NCBI GenBank assembly: GCA_017307505.1
Contig: JAFKEE010000020.1
Span: forward strand, 310,001 to 374,000
DNA length: 64,000 nucleotides
DNA from: Acidobacteriota bacterium
Lineage (GTDB): Bacteria; Acidobacteriota; Terriglobia; Bryobacterales; Bryobacteraceae
Reading direction: 5' to 3'
Shown: one piece after another, positions 27,593 to 36,097 of the stretch
How the letters are laid out: every line of letters begins with the position of its first letter
How positions within the stretch are numbered: the stretch's first letter is position 1
Translations under genes and position numbers: made by a program
Notes under the pieces: generated by a model
Database searches by the model: none
What the model was told of the DNA's origin: nothing
What the model saw: the letters and a program-made list of their open reading frames with translations, nothing else

Positions 27593-28957
27593 TTACAGCG
27601 TGAATGCCATGCCCTGCCACTGATGGCTGCCCTGCTGGAACCGCGTGCGGTTCTCGCCGGCAATCCGGTGGAAGAGTTGGAGGGCGGCGCGGCCGTCGAG
27701 AGGAGCGGTGTCCAGATCCAGATGCTCCAGGAGCAGTTCGGAGCGGAACGCGGGCACGGCTACGGGATCCCAGATGGCGGCATTCAGCTCACTGTTTCCC
27801 AACAGTGAGAAGCGATGCAGGTTGCAGGACCCCACTGTGGCCCATACATCATCGACGAGCATGATCTTGGAATGCACATAGACGGGCTGGCGCTGACTGT
27901 TCAGGGCGAGTCCAGCGATGCCCGCCAAAGTGAAGTTCGGGCAGGAACTGAGGGACACCCAGTCGCGAATCAAGGCGTGACGTTTTGGGCTTGCCGCCAG
28001 GTTGTCCGAGAGGCTCGTCCCGGCAGGCATGACCAGGACGACCTCGACGCCGCGCTGCACTGCCTGATGCAGGAGAGCGGTGATCTGCGGTGCATCGATG
28101 GTGTGGTTTTCGATGTAGATGGAGCGGCGCGCCGCGGAGATGGCCGAGCCGTATTGTTCGAGGATGGAGCGCTCCCCAGCCGCAATCTCGAAGGGGCGAC
28201 ACTCCGGCGCCGGCCGCCCGTCGCTGTAACGGCCGGGATGGATGGTTCGTTGAATCTGGACGACTGATGTGCCCCGATGCCCGGGGACGCGGTCCGGGAA
28301 CGAGAGGCTGGTCTCGCTGCCGGATCCCCACCGGCCATCCGGCGCGAGGCGTTCGCTCGCCTCGTTCCAGCGCTGGACAAAGTTGTGGTGGACATCGACG
28401 ACCGAGGGGCCTGCCATTTCGAGGTAGGCATCATGGTTCTGGTACTCGCCGGGATGGCCAGGCAGGGCCATGGAATGTGGATTGAGGTTGATTCCTCCGA
28501 CGAAGGCGGTGGCATTCTCCTCGCCGGCATCGATGAGCCAGCTCTTCTGATGCTGGCAGTATCCGGGGTGGGCCTGGTCCCATCGGATGCGGACCGCGGA
28601 GCCAGAGGCCTGGAGGAGAGCCAACTGATCCGCGGAGCCCCAGAAGGCGTTCGGTTTCAGAAGTTCGGTTCCGGCGCCGGGGCGCCAGAAGAGGAGGCGC
28701 ACATCGACCCCGCGCAATGCCGCTCGATTCAGAACGTCGAGAGCCGATCCGCGGCCGTCCGGCATCCGGAAGTCCGCCCACAGGAACGTGACTGTCGCCC
28801 AGACGCTGCGATGAGCTGCTTCGATGGCTTCGCAGATGCGGCGAAACGCCGGTGCCCCGTCGACCAGCAATCGCACGGAATTGCCGGAACGCTCGGGGTA
28901 GGACGCTGCTTCTGCAGGGGGGATGTGGAAGTCATCGAGCGATGGAGCGGCCCCCAT
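27593..28957 (-). CDS. Phospholipase D-like / cardiolipin synthase-like protein
   Basis: A 454-residue enzyme of the PLD superfamily, with two HKD half-sites: HQKSWLIDAGEENATAFVGG in the first half and VHSKIMLVDDVWATVGSCNL in the second. Each supplies a catalytic His-x-Lys and Asp. Context motifs such as SVWATVTFLWADFRMPDG near the N-terminus and RSIYIENHTI resemble soluble cardiolipin synthase C or PLD-type phosphodiesterases rather than membrane-anchored ClsA, since there are no transmembrane helices. The likely reaction is phosphatidyl transfer or phospholipid hydrolysis. It stands alone on the minus strand. Confidence 0.85.
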   Translation of the reverse strand: MGAAPSLDDFHIPPAEAASYPERSGNSVRLLVDGAPAFRRICEAIEAAHRSVWATVTFLWADFRMPDGRGSALDVLNRAALRGVDVRLLFWRPGAGTELLKPNAFWGSADQLALLQASGSAVRIRWDQAHPGYCQHQKSWLIDAGEENATAFVGGINLNPHSMALPGHPGEYQNHDAYLEMAGPSVVDVHHNFVQRWNEASERLAPDGRWGSGSETSLSFPDRVPGHRGTSVVQIQRTIHPGRYSDGRPAPECRPFEIAAGERSILEQYGSAISAARRSIYIENHTIDAPQITALLHQAVQRGVEVVLVMPAGTSLSDNLAASPKRHALIRDWVSLSSCPNFTLAGIAGLALNSQRQPVYVHSKIMLVDDVWATVGSCNLHRFSLLGNSELNAAIWDPVAVPAFRSELLLEHLDLDTAPLDGRAALQLFHRIAGENRTRFQQGSHQWQGMAFTL

Positions 28958-29087
28958 AGGCAGTTAGTATACGGGCGGGACAGCCCGACACCAACTCGTG
29001 CGGATGAGGTTTGCCAAGGCGTGAATGGCGCCGTGGGGCCACCATGGTTACGGCCAGATCGGACGCAGGTTTTGATTCCAGATCCAC

Positions 29088-29297
29088 TCAGGCCCGGTCT
29101 GACGGGGCATCGGCTGAAGGCGATCCGTCTTTGGTTCCGCAGCGTTCAAAGTAGCGTTCGATCTGGTCCATTGCGATAGCGACGATGTCGCGGCGATCGC
29201 CTTCCTCGAGTTGCCGCCAAAGCGCGGGTGCGCGAAGAAGCGGACGGATTCCTGGACTGGTCCACTCCGCGACTAAACCAAACCGGCCCCCGCTCAC
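29088..29297 (-). CDS. Possible small protein, helical
   Basis: A 69-residue frame on the minus strand. Its central part (RQLEEGDRRDIVAIAMDQIE) has natural-looking helical composition and codon use, unlike the other frames here. The start is a GTG without a clear ribosome site, so it could be a fragment of a longer lost gene. Bases 28958-29087 between it and the PLD gene hold nothing recognisable. Confidence 0.3.
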   Translation of the reverse strand: MSGGRFGLVAEWTSPGIRPLLRAPALWRQLEEGDRRDIVAIAMDQIERYFERCGTKDGSPSADAPSDRA

Positions 29298-29334
29298 GAC
29301 AAGCGGAGACCGGCATTCATGAACGCAGAAGACT

Positions 29335-30129
29335 CTAGTTCCGCCCAGCCAAGCGCCGGCGGCCCAACATCACCGCCGCCAGCCCCAGGCCCGTCAGCAG
29401 AATCGTGCCCGGCTCCGGTACCTCCTGGCCCGACAACTCAAACAGGATGGAGCTTTCGCTGGAGATCAGTTTCTGATTGAAACTCCACTGCAGGTTTCTG
29501 CCGTTGGTATTGCCAGAGAGATCACGAATGCCAACGGTCGCACTGCGGCCATTGCTAGCCCCGTTGCCGGATGAGTCGGGGAGACTAGTGTCCGTATCGA
29601 GGTAGCTGAACAGAATGTTGTTCGACCCCTCAAACAGCCTCATCTGGAACGTCACCCTGTCGGCATCAACCGTGAGATCAAAGGGCTTTATGTTGTCCCA
29701 CTGCACGATAAACTCACGCGAACCCACCGCTCCAACGGTCTGGTAGTAGATGTGGCCCACCGTGTCACTGCGTAAAGTGTAGTCATCCCACAGCGGGGCG
29801 ATGACTGGCGCATCGGGAGCCAGCGGGCCCGTAAGATCCTGGTTTTGGGAAGCGAGGTTCGGACCAACGAATGCCACCAGACCGTTCGTTGTCGGGAGTG
29901 CGATTGTGTATGGCGCTCCGTAAAAGTTGAAGGTAAACCCGATATTGACGATGGCATACGCGTCGTCAAGAGATCCCAAAGTCGACGCACCGGTCGCCGC
30001 GATGTTCGTGAAGGAGTAAGGAACATCTCTCGCGACATACCCAAACGAGTCAGGCCCTATCTGCGCAGCCTGCGCCAACGCAGCACCCATCCAGATCGCC
30101 AGTGCGGGCACGATTGTCTTTACTGCCAT
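29335..30129 (-). CDS. Secreted protein with PEP-CTERM sorting signal
   Basis: A 264-residue exported protein. The start at 30129 (MAVKTIVPALAIW) is chosen because AAAGG lies about 8 bases upstream; an ATG six bases earlier leaves almost no spacing. Signal peptide to about AQAAQ. The mature part is beta-rich (YAIVNIGFTFNFYGAPYTIA, FIVQWDNIKPFDL) and resembles the Nidogen-like/lectin-like beta sandwiches common in this class. The C-terminus has the tripartite sorting signal: VPEPGT, a hydrophobic helix (ILLTGLGLAAVMLG) and an RRR basic tail. It should be processed by an exosortase and anchored to, or released with, extracellular polysaccharide. No exosortase gene is in the window. Confidence 0.85.
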   Translation of the reverse strand: MAVKTIVPALAIWMGAALAQAAQIGPDSFGYVARDVPYSFTNIAATGASTLGSLDDAYAIVNIGFTFNFYGAPYTIALPTTNGLVAFVGPNLASQNQDLTGPLAPDAPVIAPLWDDYTLRSDTVGHIYYQTVGAVGSREFIVQWDNIKPFDLTVDADRVTFQMRLFEGSNNILFSYLDTDTSLPDSSGNGASNGRSATVGIRDLSGNTNGRNLQWSFNQKLISSESSILFELSGQEVPEPGTILLTGLGLAAVMLGRRRLAGRN

Positions 30130-30174
30130 TTCCATGTCCTTTGGTTGGAGTTCTGGTTCCCAGAGTTCCGGTTA

Positions 30175-30663
30175 TTATAACCCCTCGGCGAACCCCTGGT
30201 AGGAAGTACCGCCGGGCAGGGGCCCGCCGCGAGGGCGCAAGATCTCCCATCCTGTTCCTGGTCCGCCGATCAAGACCCCGCATTTCCAGCAAGTCCTCCG
30301 GCCCGGGCATCTTCCAGCGCAGTAACTCCGCGCCGCCGATGCTATCGTCGCGACCTTCGGATCCGGTGACGCGTTTCCAGCTGGCAGCCGGTTGTGGGGG
30401 CCCGAAGCCCAGGGCAAGCGAGTTGTTTCGTGATCATGGAGCAGCAGTTCATGCTTTCGTGTCAGCCCGTCGGGATACCGAAAGGACAGAGAGTTCACAT
30501 CGATGAGGTTGAGTAGTAGCTGACGACCTTCGGCCTGGCAATCCGAAATCAGAAAGTACGAATCAAAGGGTTTGGTGTGCCATACCCCCCAGAAGCGCGG
30601 AGCGCCTTGCTTCACGTCCGGTAGGGCGGCGCGAATCTGGTCCGCGAGAGGATTTGGGTCCAT
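30175..30663 (-). CDS. Hypothetical protein, possible double frameshift in the C-terminal half
   Basis: A 162-residue frame. The first about 85 residues (DQIRAALPDVKQGAPRFWGV... SFRYPDGLTRKHELLLHDHE) read like a normal globular protein. After HDHETTR the annotated frame becomes rich in Cys/Arg/Gly, while the neighbouring frame reads LALGFGPPQPAASWKR... ELLRWKMPGPEDLLEMRG with better codon use. The original frame regains a plausible end (TSYQGFAEGL). Two compensating indels, or simple divergence, could explain this. It lies 123 bases downstream of the 30787-31626 gene on the same strand. No family recognised. Confidence 0.45.
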   Translation of the reverse strand: MDPNPLADQIRAALPDVKQGAPRFWGVWHTKPFDSYFLISDCQAEGRQLLLNLIDVNSLSFRYPDGLTRKHELLLHDHETTRLPWASGPHNRLPAGNASPDPKVATIASAARSYCAGRCPGRRTCWKCGVLIGGPGTGWEILRPRGGPLPGGTSYQGFAEGL

Positions 30664-30786
30664 GGTCGGATCCTTTCCTCGGGAATGCGCCTTAGTTTCC
30701 GGCTTCGCCAGCCAGTTGCCGCTCTGGGCGTGCCGTTCGGCTGGCTGTCCTCGTTACCAAAGAAGTTGCCCAGCCAACGGTCTTCG

Positions 30787-31626
30787 TCATTCCCGCCGTA
30801 TTGGACGCTCCGCGCTTGAGAGATTTGCGAGTAGATCTCCGATGCGGGCGCGGATCGTGTCGCCGCGCGTTCCGGCGTCCGCGGCGATTTGCCCGGCAAC
30901 CTTGGCCTCGGGGTGCTGCCACAGTGCGGTTGCTGCCGCATGCAGTTTGTTGCGCACATGGTCGACGGTCAACACTTCGCGGAGGAACGTGAGGTTGTCA
31001 TTGCGCCAGGCGCGGCCGGAGATCCAACTGTCATTCGACGCCAAAGGCGCGCCGTGAAGAGGGTTCTCTTCCTGGCGGTACACCAGGCCGGACGCATACT
31101 GGACCGCAGATAGGGCTTTGCCCGGGCTGTCCAAGAGCCACCAGTCTTCCCAAATCTGCAGGATCACCGGGGCCACGAACCCCAGGGAATTGAAGCGGGC
31201 GATCCAACCAGGGTCGGAATGATGGAGACTTCCCGTTGCTTCGATGCGGTCGAGGAGCCCGTCGACGAGAAAGGCGTTAAGTGCGTTCCGCTCTTGTGCG
31301 GATAACATTCTTTCGGCGACCTCGCCCTCGACGAGGGCGAAATGGAAATCGGCCTGGCCGGAGGCGGCTGCCTTGTCCTGCAACAGCGTTTCATACCAGA
31401 ACTTCAGGCAAGCCGGGAAGACATGGCGGAGCAGGTCCGGCTGCAGCTCGACGAAGGCCAAATCCAGGAAGTAATAGGAAAGGTGTTGAGGTCCTATCTG
31501 GTCCCAGTCGATCCGGGCCATCTCGAGGAGAACCTCGTCGTTGTAGTCGAAGTCCTCCTGCCAGACGCTCCTGGGTTTGGGGGCGGGCTCCAGCACGTTG
31601 ACCATGCGGTCGCGGGTGATTCTCAT
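30787..31626 (-). CDS. Hypothetical protein, helical, no known family
   Basis: A 279-residue soluble protein starting MRITRDRMVNVLEPAP. It is predicted mostly alpha-helical, rich in Trp/Tyr/Leu (YFLDLAFVELQPDLLRHVF, ILQIWEDWWLLDS), with no signal peptide, membrane helix or catalytic motif I recognise. It is co-directional with the 30175-30663 gene and may form a two-gene unit with it. Upstream DNA (31627 onward) changes character and begins the accessory island. Confidence 0.6.
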   Translation of the reverse strand: MRITRDRMVNVLEPAPKPRSVWQEDFDYNDEVLLEMARIDWDQIGPQHLSYYFLDLAFVELQPDLLRHVFPACLKFWYETLLQDKAAASGQADFHFALVEGEVAERMLSAQERNALNAFLVDGLLDRIEATGSLHHSDPGWIARFNSLGFVAPVILQIWEDWWLLDSPGKALSAVQYASGLVYRQEENPLHGAPLASNDSWISGRAWRNDNLTFLREVLTVDHVRNKLHAAATALWQHPEAKVAGQIAADAGTRGDTIRARIGDLLANLSSAERPIRRE

Positions 31627-32473
31627 GGGTACCCGATGGTGAATTCCTTATCATATAGGTCATTAATCCGCTTGTGCGCAACCCGGAGAACTCGATACTG
31701 GAGAGCCGAATTCAGCGGAGACCGCCCACCAAAGCTAAGCCAGAATGCCGGCGCGCCGCTCGGGCGGCTTCGAGAGTGCCCGGCGTCACGGGGCCGAAGT
31801 TCTGCCTGACGAGCCTCTTCTCCAGGTGGGGGTTTGGTTCATCGATCGATGTGGACGGGCGGGCAAGCGCCATTTCGCACTGGACCGACTTAGCGATGGT
31901 GAATCGCACCGCACTTGTGGGCTGTTCAACGTAAGCACAAAAGGGCGGGCCCCAACGCGGGTCCTCTCTCAGCCACGGAACGCCACCACATGACAGGCGA
32001 GAACTAGGACTCCCGAACGGGCGGAAAGTCGACGCCAGACACTGAGAATTTGTGGTCGACGAATGTGGGGTGCGGGGGTACCCGTCCCAACCGGGTTTCG
32101 CCTTCCTGGTTGCTGACGGCTTTGCATGATTTGTGGGATATGGCGCAGAGTAGTGCCTTCCTCGCGCGTTGGGCCACCGTTCTGGGTTCGGTGAATGCTG
32201 GGCGGGAGAAGTCGTAGAACGGAGATGCCTGCATTGGCTGAGCTCCTGGATGATTAGCCCCCATTGGAGGCTGGGTTTGGTAACTCGCGCTGGGACGGGT
32301 CCCGCTGAATGGCATCCCGCCGGAGGAGAACTACCGCGCAGGGACAAGTCCAAGCACCATCACAACAATATTATCTTTTAGATTCAATATCTTAGAGTCT
32401 AGACAAAGAGTCCATGTGCGAGGGTGGTGATCGCAAGTGGGAGCCATATCAGCCCGCCGCTTGACTCTACCGG
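31627..32473. other. Gene-poor left part of the accessory island
   Basis: About 850 bases with overlapping open frames on both strands, none with a ribosome site and recognisable family. Minus-strand frames at about 32004-32315 (ending SVSGVDFPPVRES) and 31712-31960 contain short protein-like runs in different frames, consistent with degraded coding sequence. The stretch 32360-32410 is A/T-rich and could carry a promoter for the small ORF that follows. Confidence 0.4.
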
Positions 32474-32485
32474 AAAGGAGTACCC

Positions 32486-32557
32486 ATGTCAGTCGTTGTA
32501 AAACTTCGTATCATGTTCTTCGGCGTCTTGGTCCAGTTGCTGGTCAAACGTTCGTAA
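32486..32557 (+). CDS. 23-residue hydrophobic peptide ORF (candidate small membrane peptide or type I toxin)
   Basis: A 23-codon frame with an excellent ribosome site (AAAGGAG at 32474-32480, 5 bases before the ATG) and a TAA stop. The peptide starts MSVVVKLRIMFFGVLV and ends LVKRS: a single hydrophobic helix flanked by basic residues, the composition of small inner-membrane peptides such as type I toxins. A 15-bp stem-loop follows 9 bases after the stop. Translation and toxicity are inference. A chance ORF behind a good Shine-Dalgarno remains possible. Confidence 0.4.
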   Translation: MSVVVKLRIMFFGVLVQLLVKRS

Positions 32558-32566
32558 TGCCCATTG

Positions 32567-32611
32567 CTAGATGGTGGATGCGTGAGCAGTCCTTAAGCAT
32601 CCACCGTCTAG
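32567..32611 (+). terminator. Strong 15-bp hairpin after the small ORF
   Basis: CTAGATGGTGGATGC and GCATCCACCGTCTAG pair at 14 of 15 positions with one G-T wobble, around a 15-base loop. It begins 9 bases after the stop of the 23-codon ORF. There is no T-tract, so it may stabilise or structure the mRNA rather than terminate it. The last bases up to 32659 hold no further feature. Confidence 0.5.
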
Positions 32612-32659
32612 TCAACCAACGACCTAACGTGACACGGTCTCTACTGTCGGCTGAGGCCA

Positions 32660-33514
32660 TCACTTAGACGCTCTAAGCACATGAACAGTGCCCCTGAATC
32701 CCCTGTGATTCACAACGCAAGTGCTACATCGATAGGTCAGTGCTAGCTCGAAGGCATTGGCACCAGGAGGCACAATAACATCTACCGTTTGGGTAAAGAG
32801 CTTCTGAGAAGCGAGAATGCGACCAAACCTATGATTCCGTTCCACGCCGCTCTGCTCAGGTTGATGAGTACTGCCTGCTGGCTCCTTCGCGAACCTGCAT
32901 GAATCACAAATCACAAGGGTCAACTCTATATCTACTGCAGCCACACTAGTGGTGTTCACAACTGTCCACGGGACACGAACGACCCCTTTCCCATCTATCG
33001 GGAGTGACGTCTCAAGGGTTGGAGCGCCATCGTGCGCTGAGGTTGCGGGTGGATTGTCATATGGCTCAAAAGAAAACTGCAGCGCGGCTTTTGGAGTGGG
33101 GGCAGTTAAAGCAGACCTCGTCCTTTGAAGCTCGGCGTCAACACTTGCTAGTCTCTTCTGTAGTTCCTCAGTTCTTACCTGCATCCTGAGATCTCCGACC
33201 TCCCTAGAGACGGCACTTAAGGATCGAAGGAATCGGTCTGTGTTGGAAGCTTGAGTAATGTTCCCCGCCTCGACCTGGCCCTTAAGGTTGTTGATCGTCT
33301 CATTGAGCTGCTGCGCCGCTTCTTGTTTTGCTTGTTTCTCCTTATAGGTGCTGTAGAGATTCAGTAGCGCCGCCAGCACGAGAAGGCAGGCCACAACCTT
33401 CCGAATGTATTTTTTACGAACTTCGTCAACTTGACGCTCTTTAACAAGAGACAAATACGCCTGGGTTGCCGCGAGAACCGGGAGAAGATACGTGACTAGG
33501 CTAAGAAACCACAA
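32660..33514 (-). CDS. Membrane-anchored coiled-coil protein with C-terminal beta domain
   Basis: A 284-residue protein with two N-terminal membrane helices (WFLSLVTYLLPVLAATQAYL and VVACLLVLAALLNLYSTY) separated by a basic loop. A coiled coil (about residues 60-135, QEAAQQLNETINNLKGQVEA, then LQKRLASVDAELQRTRSAL) and a beta-rich C-terminal domain with paired cysteines (CDSCRF, CSTCVV) follow. The start codon is a TTG at 33514. A TATAAT lies only 8 bases upstream, so the mRNA may be leaderless. No family recognised. Base composition looks less GC-rich than the backbone, consistent with horizontal acquisition. Confidence 0.6.
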   Translation of the reverse strand: MWFLSLVTYLLPVLAATQAYLSLVKERQVDEVRKKYIRKVVACLLVLAALLNLYSTYKEKQAKQEAAQQLNETINNLKGQVEAGNITQASNTDRFLRSLSAVSREVGDLRMQVRTEELQKRLASVDAELQRTRSALTAPTPKAALQFSFEPYDNPPATSAHDGAPTLETSLPIDGKGVVRVPWTVVNTTSVAAVDIELTLVICDSCRFAKEPAGSTHQPEQSGVERNHRFGRILASQKLFTQTVDVIVPPGANAFELALTYRCSTCVVNHRGFRGTVHVLRASK

Positions 33515-33522
33515 GATCGCTG

Positions 33523-33528
33523 ATTATA
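33523..33528 (-). promoter_or_regulatory. Consensus -10 element (TATAAT) close to the start codon
   Basis: On the minus strand a perfect TATAAT ends 8 bases before the TTG start of the coiled-coil gene. Transcription would begin at or within a base or two of the start codon. No convincing -35 is seen 17 bases upstream. It suggests leaderless expression, or else a start farther downstream than annotated. Confidence 0.4.
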
Positions 33529-33600
33529 ACACAAGTGGTAAAAATTAGGGAATTCGGCAGATTGACCGATCGATAAGGCTATGCAGAACTGCCTTCATCT

Positions 33601-33870
33601 TGCGGTGAACAGAAGAGACAATCTATACTCGCTCATCTGATTCCGGCCTTCCTTGAACAGGCGTTGCATTCAAACTTCGCCGGGGAATTGAAGGCGCTCG
33701 TGCCGTCCAATGTCTACGCCACGGACACAGGACGATACCTCATGATCCGGCAAGGTTCGCAGTAGGTCGGCATTTACAGCCCGAGGATTGGCTACGGCCA
33801 GGAAGGTGCCCAGATGATCTGGGACCGCGTCATCTGCCCGGACGGCTCAGTTATTGGCGTTCAACACCGC
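33601..33870 (+). pseudogene. Decayed VirB10/TrbI (type IV secretion) fragment
   Basis: Read in one frame from 33637, the sequence gives LIPAFLEQALHSNFAGELKA, then LVPSNVYATDTGRYLMIRQG, an in-frame TAG at 33763-33765, then VGIYSPRIGYGQEGAQMIW and DRVICPDGSVIG. This follows the conserved core of VirB10/TrbI channel proteins (LIPA.LE..L.SD..G, NVY.....G..LLIPQGS, GxYxS.I..GQ.R..V.W.R...PDG). The premature stop and missing flanks make it a remnant, evidence that a conjugative element once occupied this island. Confidence 0.75.
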
Positions 33871-34573
33871 GTTTCGGCGCGAGGCGAAGGCTAAGCGAGC
33901 GCGGGCGGAATGGACACTCGCCGCCGGCCTAGTCGTTGTTGCACTGGGGCTGATGCTTGCAGTCCGCCAGGAGTGGTTCACGTCACAGCGCCCCCAGAAT
34001 GCCGAACTCGGCTACGTGAAGCAAACGGTGGATAGCCCGTCTATGACCTGACCAGCAGAGGCCGGCGGCGATATCAAGCCGCCAATCGTAATCGCTTGCA
34101 AACCAGTCGATCTGACGCTTCATGCTTCCGATCGCCAGCCCGACCGGTGGTTGCGAATTCCGCTTGCGGCGAGAGAGCAGTCCGTAGTGTCCGCGTCGGG
34201 TACCGCCGCGCTTGAGAAGGGCACCACATCGTTCAGTGTCCGTATTGACCTGTCAAAGCTCGCGCCAGGAATGTACGAGATGTCCGACCGCAAAGTCGGA
34301 TGGGAGTGCGGCAACTACCCGATGGAGATCCGGGCCGACAAATGCGCTTTCCCCGAGACCGCACGTAAGTCCAGGGGAGCCACCAGCAAAGCAGCGATCG
34401 CAACGCCAAGATGTCTCTCAGAGAATCGCAATCGAAAAGGTTCTCCATCTCCTCGTCGCTGGGTTGCTCCGAACCGTTCCGCGAGGACGCCTTATGGATC
34501 TATGAATTCGACACGCATACCGAATCTCAGGCCAGCAAGACCCGAAGAGCTCTCACAAATGGATGACCTATGA
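33854..34573 (+). pseudogene. Interrupted frame of unknown family with single membrane segment
   Basis: A TTG-started frame encodes a basic N-terminus and one membrane helix (EWTLAAGLVVVALGLMLAV), meets an in-frame TGA at 34049-34051, and continues in the same frame with a protein-like stretch (KPPIVIACKPVDLTLHAS, FSVRIDLSKLAPGMYEMSD) before degenerating after about 34360. It overlaps the end of the VirB10-like remnant in another frame. It may be a further relic of the conjugative module. DNA between 34574 and 34842 holds nothing recognisable. Confidence 0.4.
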
Positions 34574-34842
34574 CGCCGCGACGGCGCCACATTCGCGGCG
34601 CCGCCCGGGCAATATTGCTCGCCTGGACAGGGCAACGTTCCTACTGAGTTCGGCGCTGTGGGGCGGCGATCAGAATCTGTCGTCATGCCCTCCTGGCTGG
34701 CAAACTGAAGTCACCGCCGGCCTGTTCGACCGGCTTCTTGCGGTTTCAAGCAACACTGGAGCCAAGGTCAGAAAGAGCGTCGATGCACATAGCTACCTTG
34801 CACCTATCCTCGTTTTGAGGGCAGAGGCGCTAGTTACTCACA

Positions 34843-36075
34843 CTACATTGAGTGTCGAGTGTCGGCTATGGGGCGGTATGCGATCGAACGCCCCACGAAA
34901 TCCAGGTCGATAAGCCCTCCGCCAGCCTTTCGAACACTTCGCCATACGTCGAAGCCATCCAGGAGCGCCCGCTCCCTCAACTCATGCGGCACATCCATAA
35001 CCTCGTATCTCCCAAGCAATTGGTCCATGTACAACCGAACAACTGGTGGTACGACTCTCGCTTCGAACCATCCGAATTCTTTCGCCCGCCCGAACGCCAA
35101 AACGCCGAACGCCTCTTCGGCTATCTGTGCCCGAAGATCGTCTTCGCGTCCCCACACTATCGGATTACTCCTTCTCTCCAGGCCTAACAGGGATCGAATT
35201 ACCGGTGACCACCCGAGGACGGCCGCGTTGGCTAGATGAAATACATCATGCCACCGAAAACCATCATTGCCATGACTCCACTCTTCTGCCTTAGACCCGA
35301 TGTTCACATATCCACCATGTGATAGGTCCACAAACAGCTCCGCTACATCCTGCTTGGTCTCAACCAGCATGAATGTTGCGCGCGGAGGAAACTGCTCTTG
35401 GGGCGGCCTTATGGCGCAGGAGTCGGCGCGAGCCGGGGCGTCGCAATACAGATCACTCACATGACAGTGAGGCACAGACGGAAGGGGTCGATACTGAATG
35501 TGACGATCATTCAAATTCAACTCAACAATGCCACCGTTTCTTGCTCTAAGGGAACGCCAGATCTTGTATCCTTGTTGTATTGCTGTTCTCCATCCCTCTG
35601 CCTTGATCTGTCTGGCCTCGTAGTGGTGTGCAATCCAACAGACTTCATCGACTAGGCTTTGAGGTATATCTCCAGTTCGCTCATAAAAACCGTTGGCCTC
35701 AGCATCATGAAAGATAAGCGCACTCATTGCCTCCTCCATCATTTGAGCCCTAGCGCCATCTTCTGCTTTCTCGAACGTCCGATCACTTCTTCTCTTAAGC
35801 CCGAGCAGCGCCCGAGCAACCGGAGACCAGCCGAGTATGGCCATATACGCAAGATTGAAAGCATGACTCCACCGGTACCCGTCTCCTTCACAATCTAGAT
35901 CTGCCGCACCAGTGTGTACACGACGCAAAGGACCATGTAGTGGCTCAACATAGATATGGCACCTTTTATCGCCGACAGGAACGAAGGCAAATGCAACATG
36001 CCGTGGAAACTGCTCGTGACGCGGGAAGGCGGCGTCTAAGCCGATTGAAGATGCCTGGTCTATATTCTTCGCCAT
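34843..36075 (-). CDS. Tandem-duplicated MazG-C-like protein, putative conflict-system component
   Basis: A 410-residue protein made of two homologous halves of about 185 residues (about 18-203 and 222-405). Each half has a short beta-rich start (EQFPRHVAFAFVPV / EQFPPRATFMLVET), a core of the form DGYRW.HAFNLAYMAILGWSP (second copy DGFRWHDVFHLANAAVLGWS), a LLGLKRRSD/LLGLERRSN turn, a RAQ..EEA helix and a final KIWRSLRARNGG / DVWRSVRKAGGG. The core resembles the C-terminal helical module of MazG-like pyrophosphohydrolase-family proteins, seen in predicted prokaryotic conflict systems. I see no complete MazG EExxE catalytic domain. It follows the 252-residue gene by 22 bases and is the last of three co-directional genes. 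Confidence 0.6.
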   Translation of the reverse strand: MAKNIDQASSIGLDAAFPRHEQFPRHVAFAFVPVGDKRCHIYVEPLHGPLRRVHTGAADLDCEGDGYRWSHAFNLAYMAILGWSPVARALLGLKRRSDRTFEKAEDGARAQMMEEAMSALIFHDAEANGFYERTGDIPQSLVDEVCWIAHHYEARQIKAEGWRTAIQQGYKIWRSLRARNGGIVELNLNDRHIQYRPLPSVPHCHVSDLYCDAPARADSCAIRPPQEQFPPRATFMLVETKQDVAELFVDLSHGGYVNIGSKAEEWSHGNDGFRWHDVFHLANAAVLGWSPVIRSLLGLERRSNPIVWGREDDLRAQIAEEAFGVLAFGRAKEFGWFEARVVPPVVRLYMDQLLGRYEVMDVPHELRERALLDGFDVWRSVRKAGGGLIDLDFVGRSIAYRPIADTRHSM

Positions 36076-36097
36076 ACGAACAAACGATTCTCGACGA

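Noticed and set aside
29285-29305. A possible second copy of the tRNA-Gly 3' end (AGCGGAGACCGG)
   Set aside because: It is only about 14 bases with an indel and a mismatch, too weak to call an attachment site.
32486-32660. An integron attC-like site around the 32567 hairpin
   Set aside because: The RYYYAAC-like and GTTRRRY-like ends do not fall in the required positions and no integron integrase or cassette is present.
33763-34051. Stop-codon recoding (selenocysteine or readthrough) in the island genes
   Set aside because: The fragments contain TAG, TGA and TAA together with truncation and frame loss, so decay explains them; no SECIS-like structure or sel genes were seen.
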